Source of the DNA: Sedimentisphaerales bacterium
Lineage (GTDB): Bacteria > Planctomycetota > Phycisphaerae > Sedimentisphaerales > Anaerobacaceae
NCBI GenBank assembly: GCA_030611315.1
Contig: JAUWPZ010000013.1
Coordinates: forward strand, 1-43,552
Direction: 5' to 3'
DNA: 43,552 nt
The translations under genes and the position numbers were made by a program. Positions 39,212 through 43,552 of the stretch are shown here, piece by piece (the first letter of the stretch is position 1; every line of letters starts with the position of its first letter). A model generated the notes under the pieces. It did not search any database, had not been told where the DNA came from, and saw only the letters and a list, made by a program, of their open reading frames with translations.

Positions 39212-41485
39212 ATGTCGGAACTTGTGGAACGAGTCAGATTTCGGTGCTGCTTGTGTATCGTTCTTTTTGCGCCGGCTTTGCAGACGCAAGGAGCGGAGTA
39301 TTTTGTCGCGACCGACGGCACCGATAGTAACAGCGGGACACAGGCCAAGCCCTTTCGCACGATTCAAAAGGCAGCGGACATAATGAAGCCGGGTGATACC
39401 TGCTATGTGCGAGGCGGCGTCTATCGCCAGACGGTTCGCCTGGAACGCTCCGGCAGCAAGGATAAATCCATCCGCTTTACAGCCTGTCCGGGTGAGGCGG
39501 CGGTCCTTTCCGGGACCGAGCCTGTCCGGGGCGACTGGTCGGTACACAAGGGCAGGATATATAAGACGCGGGTAACCGAGGCGTACAACCAGCTCTTCGT
39601 GGATGGGAAGATGATGGTCGAGGCCCGCTGGCCGAACATGCGTTTCGAGGAGCGTTTTGACAAAAAGGTGTGGGCCACGGCGGGCAAAGGCAGCAGATAC
39701 GGTACTATGGTTGACCCGGCCCTGGCCGAGACGGGTATCGACTGGACCGGCGCGGTCGCGACGCTCAACGTGGGTCAGTGGCAAACGTGGCGGCGGGAAG
39801 TCCGCAATCATCGGCCCGGCAGCGACAGCTTCAACTACGACCAGGACCTGCCCAGCCGTTTGAAAACGAAGCGTCGATGGGAAGGATTCGACCGGTACTT
39901 TCTTAGCGGCAAACTGGAGGCGTTAGACAGCCCCGGTGAATGGTTTCTCGATAAGCACAGTCAAACGCTCTATCTGTGGACGCCCGACGGAACAAATCCC
40001 AAAGGCCGCCGGGTCGAAGGCAAAATACGAAGCTACGCGTTTATCGCAAAGGACGTCAGCTACGTTGTCCTCTCGGGCCTGCATTTTTTTGCGACCACGT
40101 TCAAATTCGAACGGGCCAAATCCTGCATCATCGACAACGTGCACCTGCTTTTTCCAACCTGCGTGAAGGAGCCCTTTCGTGCGACGAGCGGCGGCGTGGT
40201 TTGGCCGGATGAACCGGAAAAATGGAACAGCCGGCATTGGTTCGGCGAGACGAGCATTGCAGCGCCGAGTTATGTGGGCGGCAGGAATAACAAGGTAATC
40301 AATTGCAGCATTCGATACACACAGGGGCCGGCGATTACACTGCAGGGCACGGAAAATACCATCGAAAACTGCCTTATGCACGATATTGACTGGTACGGCC
40401 TGGACACGGGGCTCGGAGTCGATATGTTAGGCTCGGCGCCTTCGGTTATCAGGCACTGCACGATATTTAACATCGGCTCTTCGGAAGGAATTCGGCTGTC
40501 GAACAACGGCCCAACGCTGGTGGAGTATAACTATATTCACCACGGGGGCCTGTGTCAGAGCGACGGGGCGCTGGTGCAGGCCGCTACGCCCGGTGTCGCG
40601 GGCACGGAGGTAAGGTTCAACTGGGTCCACAACCATGATGCGTTCAACTGGGGGGGCAATGGTATCCGGGGCGACAACCAAACTCGCGGGCTGCTCGTCC
40701 ATCACAACGTGGTCTGGAACTGCCGGGAAAAGGGTATCATCACCAAAGGCGATAATAACAAGGTCTTCAATAACACATGCTTAGGCAATCCGAAGATAGA
40801 TATTCTCCTGCCGCGGAATTCTCTGCCGGGTAGAACCGATGAACTGCGGCGGCAGAACCTGCATTCGCAGGCCGTCAATAACTTTGCGCCTGCGATTTCC
40901 GGGACGTATATCCACGAGAAGCCCAGGCAGTCCGCGCCGGGCGAGGTTCACAACAACTACAGCGGCCCCGCCCCGATGCTCGCCGATGCCGCGGGACGGG
41001 ACTTTCGACCACGGGCCGGCTCGCCGCTGATTGACGCGGGCAGGCACCTTGGGGGGATTACCGACGGATACCGGGGCAAGGCGCCGGACATCGGCGCGTA
41101 CGAATTTGGAGGTGAGGGCTGGCTGCCGGGCTGCCGCAACGGGCTATGGATTAGTGCGCCGGAAAAACAGGCAGACGGAACAGTTGCCATACGGATTGCA
41201 CTGCGGATGCCTCCGACTGAATCGGTCTCGCTGGCGGTAAAGCCGGGCAATCGAAAAGTGAAGGTCAAGAGCGGCGAGATGTTAAGGTTCACGCCGGCCA
41301 ATTGGATGTATGCTCAGGCCGTAACATTGAGCGGATACGAAAAGACGGCCGGCTTACAATTCTCCGACAAACATCTGGGAGACGCGGAAATATCCGTTTT
41401 GGGCGGTATTGACGGGCGAAAAGGGCAGGTGGTCGGCTTCGATAGGCCCATGCTGCCCGGCGAACCCGTCAAGTTTATCGATTGA
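39212..41485 (+). CDS. Secreted right-handed beta-helix protein, probable polysaccharide-active enzyme
   Basis: 757 residues from the ATG at 39212, which has GGAGG four bases upstream; a longer frame from 39170 has no such site. A signal peptide (CCLCIVLFAPALQTQG) ends near residue 28. Then YFVATDGTDSNSGTQAKPFRTIQKAAD marks the common N-terminal cap of parallel beta-helix enzymes; in shorter form, ATDGTDSNSGTQAKPF. Repeated strands with N ladders follow (NKVINCSIRYTQG, NTIENCLMHDI, VEYNYIHHGG, VFNNTCLGN). The C-terminal part (about 625-757) is a beta-sandwich-like domain after IGAYEFGG. Such proteins include polysaccharide lyases, GH120 and GH28-like enzymes; the active residues cannot be identified here. 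It probably acts outside the cytosol on the same glycan as its neighbours. Confidence 0.8.
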   Translation: MSELVERVRFRCCLCIVLFAPALQTQGAEYFVATDGTDSNSGTQAKPFRTIQKAADIMKPGDTCYVRGGVYRQTVRLERSGSKDKSIRFTACPGEAAVLSGTEPVRGDWSVHKGRIYKTRVTEAYNQLFVDGKMMVEARWPNMRFEERFDKKVWATAGKGSRYGTMVDPALAETGIDWTGAVATLNVGQWQTWRREVRNHRPGSDSFNYDQDLPSRLKTKRRWEGFDRYFLSGKLEALDSPGEWFLDKHSQTLYLWTPDGTNPKGRRVEGKIRSYAFIAKDVSYVVLSGLHFFATTFKFERAKSCIIDNVHLLFPTCVKEPFRATSGGVVWPDEPEKWNSRHWFGETSIAAPSYVGGRNNKVINCSIRYTQGPAITLQGTENTIENCLMHDIDWYGLDTGLGVDMLGSAPSVIRHCTIFNIGSSEGIRLSNNGPTLVEYNYIHHGGLCQSDGALVQAATPGVAGTEVRFNWVHNHDAFNWGGNGIRGDNQTRGLLVHHNVVWNCREKGIITKGDNNKVFNNTCLGNPKIDILLPRNSLPGRTDELRRQNLHSQAVNNFAPAISGTYIHEKPRQSAPGEVHNNYSGPAPMLADAAGRDFRPRAGSPLIDAGRHLGGITDGYRGKAPDIGAYEFGGEGWLPGCRNGLWISAPEKQADGTVAIRIALRMPPTESVSLAVKPGNRKVKVKSGEMLRFTPANWMYAQAVTLSGYEKTAGLQFSDKHLGDAEISVLGGIDGRKGQVVGFDRPMLPGEPVKFID

Positions 41486-41719
41486 GCCGAAACAAAGCGC
41501 GGATAGTTGGAAGCTGGCTCAAATAAGGCTGTCTTTGGCGGGGATTGCGAGCTGCTATCGACCTGCGGGGAAATTTGCGTTCAATCACCGTCCTATAACA
41601 GATTAGCCGGCTCAAGTAGCCGATGATGAAAGTCGATAAGCAAGACTATAGTGCCGCGGCGCGCGAATAGCGCGCTTATTGAGCAAGGCAGGGCCGAGGC
41701 GGCCTGGAAAAAAGGAAAA
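41486..41719 (+). other. Pseudopilin gene leader with GC-rich hairpins
   Basis: This 234-base gap contains GCGCGC-GAATA-GCGCGC (41659-41675), a perfect six-base stem, and GGCCG-AGG-CGGCC (about 41692-41704) just before the AAAAGGA ribosome binding site. I tested it by eye against c-di-GMP-I riboswitches, which often precede pilin genes, and did not find the GGGACGCAAAGCC core. It may be a structured leader of unknown kind. Confidence 0.3.
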
Positions 41720-42166
41720 ATGAACAGAGCATTTTCACTCGTTGAACTGATGATAGTGGTGGCTGTGTTGGGTATTCTGGCAGCTATAGTCGTGCCGCAG
41801 TTTCAGTCACACACGTCCGAGGCCAGGGCGAGCACGTCGAAGAACAACCTGCGGATTGTACGAGGCGCGATTGAATTGTACAGCGCCCAGCACGGCGGCG
41901 TGCCCCCGGGATATCCCGGGGATGATATAGAAGCTGCGCCGCAGGAGGCCGCCTTCTATGCAAGCCTGACGGGCGGCCATTACCTTTCCAAAAAGCCTGC
42001 GAACCCGTTTAATAAATTGACAACGATTCGCATGATAAGTAACGACGGCACTTTCCCGGCGGCGGCGACGGGGCAATTCGGCTGGATATACCAACCCGCA
42101 ACGAAGGAGTTCAGGATGGACCAGCCCGGGGCGGATTCGACGGGAACAAGCTTTTACAGCTACTGA
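41720..42166 (+). CDS. Type II secretion/type IV pilus-like pseudopilin
   Basis: 148 residues from ATG at 41720, with AAAAGGA five bases upstream. The start MNRAFSLVELMIVVAVLGIL is a class III prepilin signal: a short basic leader, a cleavage position before FSLVE with A in place of the usual G at -1, glutamate at +5, and a hydrophobic helix of about 20 residues. The globular part (IVPQFQSHTSEARASTSKNN onwards) is typical of planctomycete pseudopilins (AIELYSAQHGG, then a proline-rich loop). It probably is a minor subunit of a secretion pseudopilus. No assembly ATPase or prepilin peptidase gene is near, so it relies on machinery encoded elsewhere. Confidence 0.85.
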   Translation: MNRAFSLVELMIVVAVLGILAAIVVPQFQSHTSEARASTSKNNLRIVRGAIELYSAQHGGVPPGYPGDDIEAAPQEAAFYASLTGGHYLSKKPANPFNKLTTIRMISNDGTFPAAATGQFGWIYQPATKEFRMDQPGADSTGTSFYSY

Positions 42167-42270
42167 TTAAAAGGTCAACTCATAGCGCAGAGCAATCCCG
42201 GTGTGTATAAACAAGGGTACATTTGTCGAACTGCGAAAGAGTCGGGTTTCCTTGCCGGCAGCGACTCTGA

Positions 42271-42843
42271 CTATTTCTCTTTAACCTTTTCAAAGACCAA
42301 CGACTTTGTGGAACTTTCGTTCGGGTCGTCGTAGAATTTGAAATTTGGATGCTCGGCCGTGTGTGCCCTATACCGGGGAAAAGTTGTCCATTCAACCGGC
42401 CAGTAGTCGCCGTCCTCTGAAATCTGCCCGGCAAATACATCTATGCTGCTACCTTCTATGACATCTTCGCCTAATTCGAGGTATAAATTCTTTAACGATA
42501 TTTTTACTATCAGCTCCCGCTCCGCCGCAGTATATTGAACCAGCCATTCGCCCGGCTCGTATATTCCCTTGCCGCCCTTTTTCATCGGCACCGTGGTTAC
42601 CTGGCCGGGCTTCATTCTTACCTTGCCGAGACTGATTACCGCCGAGGAAATTGCCCCATCTTCCTCAAAGACAAACTCCCACCCATCCGTATCAGCCTTC
42701 CACCTGCCGACAAGAAATTCCGGAAATCCTTCATCGCCGTCAATAATCACTTCGACACCGCTTCTATCGGCGGCGGAATCCTGACAGCCGTTAAGTAAAA
42801 AAACGAAGAGACCACAAATCAATAAGGCAGATAATCGCTTCAT
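42271..42843 (-). CDS. Predicted lipoprotein of unknown function
   Basis: 190 residues. The signal peptide ends in a lipobox, FLLNGC at about residues 15-20, so the mature protein would be attached to a membrane by Cys20. The body begins with an acidic stretch (EVIIDGDEGFPEFLVGRW) and contains GRWKADTDGWEFVFEEDGAI, the layout of small beta-barrel or lipocalin-like proteins that report on growth or stress; no catalytic motif is visible. It faces the pseudopilin gene on the left, with 104 bases between. Upstream, 42847-42915 contains TCAATCCTGTT and AACAGGTTGA as a loose inverted repeat that could be an operator. Confidence 0.7.
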   Translation of the reverse strand: MKRLSALLICGLFVFLLNGCQDSAADRSGVEVIIDGDEGFPEFLVGRWKADTDGWEFVFEEDGAISSAVISLGKVRMKPGQVTTVPMKKGGKGIYEPGEWLVQYTAAERELIVKISLKNLYLELGEDVIEGSSIDVFAGQISEDGDYWPVEWTTFPRYRAHTAEHPNFKFYDDPNESSTKSLVFEKVKEK

Positions 42844-42942
42844 AAGTCAATCCTGTTTAATATTCGGCAAAATCGGTCAGTTTGATTAATAAAGCAAAAT
42901 AACAGGTTGATTTTAACATACCGCCCTGCAGGGGTGCAACAT

Positions 42943-42974
42943 AAAAAAAGAGGCAAGTCAAAAGACCTGCCTCT
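42943..42974 (-). terminator. Rho-independent terminator of the PEP-CTERM gene
   Basis: On the minus strand an 11-base stem, AGAGGCAGGTC with GACTTGCCTCT (one G-T pair), has a TTTT loop and is followed directly by seven T residues (A-run at 42943-42949 on the plus strand). It lies 39 bases after the PEP-CTERM stop. Confidence 0.85.
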
Positions 42975-43012
42975 TTCCTTTCTAATTAACAATGTTGGTC
43001 TTACCAACGTCT

Positions 43013-43522
43013 TTATTTACGACGACGCAGGAACAAACCTCCAAGACCCAGCAGCGCAATCGTCATCGGCTCAGGAACACCCAGGAACGTTCTGCTGTCA
43101 AGTTCGTTCAAGTTAGGGTCCATAAGCACGAGCTTAAAGTCTTCGCCTGTGGCAGCGCCGGTGAAATTAACGGTAACCGTAAACTGACTGCCCATCTTAA
43201 CACTGTCAAGGGGGTCAACCAGGTCAATGGCAACAAGGTGGTAAATATCAAACATGCCATAGCCATCACCAATAAGTGTCACCGATGCCTCATTTCCAGC
43301 AGCGGGCAATTTCACTACGCCGGTAATAGAGCCATAGGTTTCGTTATCCAGGCCGACGTACAGTTCCCAGGGAGTGACGTCTTCATTAGAAACCACATCG
43401 ACATCGTAATTACCCGCTGGTAATACTGCGGCTCCACTGGGGTCCAAACTTATCGTAAGCGCCGCGTTAGCCGAGGTTGCAAGACCAAGGACCAACATTA
43501 AAACTATCAATTTCTTCATCAT
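43013..43522 (-). CDS. PEP-CTERM sorting-signal protein
   Basis: About 169 residues. MMKKLIVLMLVLGLATSANA is a signal peptide, with GGAGGT four bases before the first ATG (43522); the second ATG at 43519 is equally possible. The mature part is a small beta-rich domain (SLDPSGAAVLPAGNYDVDVV, SVTLIGDGYGMFDIY), with no recognised family. The C-terminus VPEPMTIALLGLGGLFLRRRK is a PEP-CTERM signal: the VPEP motif, a hydrophobic segment and a basic tail, processed by an exosortase (EpsH family). No exosortase gene is in the window. Proteins of this kind are typically surface or matrix proteins of biofilm-forming bacteria. Its own terminator follows at 42943. Confidence 0.9.
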   Translation of the reverse strand: MMKKLIVLMLVLGLATSANAALTISLDPSGAAVLPAGNYDVDVVSNEDVTPWELYVGLDNETYGSITGVVKLPAAGNEASVTLIGDGYGMFDIYHLVAIDLVDPLDSVKMGSQFTVTVNFTGAATGEDFKLVLMDPNLNELDSRTFLGVPEPMTIALLGLGGLFLRRRK

Positions 43523-43552
43523 CTTTACCTCCATTCAACAAACATCCATTAA

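Noticed and set aside
41486-41719. c-di-GMP riboswitch before the pseudopilin gene
   Set aside because: GC-rich stems are present, but the conserved core of class I (GGGACGCAAAGCC) is not.

Overview
The window looks like a chromosomal piece of an anaerobic or facultative planctomycete, most likely of the Phycisphaerae. This is an inference from gene content: several twin-arginine (Tat) exported Gfo/Idh/MocA oxidoreductases, two Cys-type sulfatases, a SUMF1-domain protein, a PEP-CTERM protein, a pseudopilin, a DUF1846 protein, and a sodium-pump type redox complex next to NADH/NADPH flavoprotein modules. No rRNA, tRNA, CRISPR array, transposase or phage gene was seen.

Layout. Positions 1-3800 (minus strand) hold an arginine operon (argB, a small membrane protein, argD, argF) followed by a gene cut by the window edge; a palindromic repeat cassette lies in frame inside the small membrane protein. 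Positions 3900-20400 are glycan-related: a GH20 hexosaminidase with a DUF819 membrane protein, a sulfatase, a GH43 enzyme, three exported Gfo/Idh/MocA proteins, a SUMF1-domain protein and a secreted protein of unknown function, interrupted by DUF1846 and DUF362 genes.

Positions 20471-32756 (minus strand) form one tight run of 13 or 14 genes and are the most interesting part. It has the order nqrA-B-C-D-E-F, but the F position encodes an NqrF-type membrane anchor and [2Fe-2S] domain fused to a NuoE domain instead of the usual FAD/NADH reductase. NqrA keeps two RnfC-like [4Fe-4S] motifs. Next is a 1052-residue NuoF/HydB-GltD/NfnB fusion with both an NADH site and a probable NADPH site, then five signalling or unknown-function genes (DRTGG, CBS-HATPase, DRTGG, PHP, HATPase), then a HoxU-like Fe-S protein without a hydrogenase domain. 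I infer a membrane-tethered NADH/NADPH/ferredoxin transhydrogenase coupled to an Rnf/Nqr hybrid ion pump.

Positions 33000-43552 return to accessory functions: an exported sugar-isomerase-like protein, a HemN-like radical SAM protein, a second sulfatase, a fourth exported Gfo/Idh/MocA protein, a large beta-helix protein, a pseudopilin, a lipoprotein and a PEP-CTERM protein with a clear terminator.

Four intergenic tracts (15246, 20379, 32814, 39051) show a seven-base periodicity reminiscent of the heptanucleotide STRR repeats of cyanobacteria. A likely deletion scar with two truncated gene 5' ends lies at 20453-20665.
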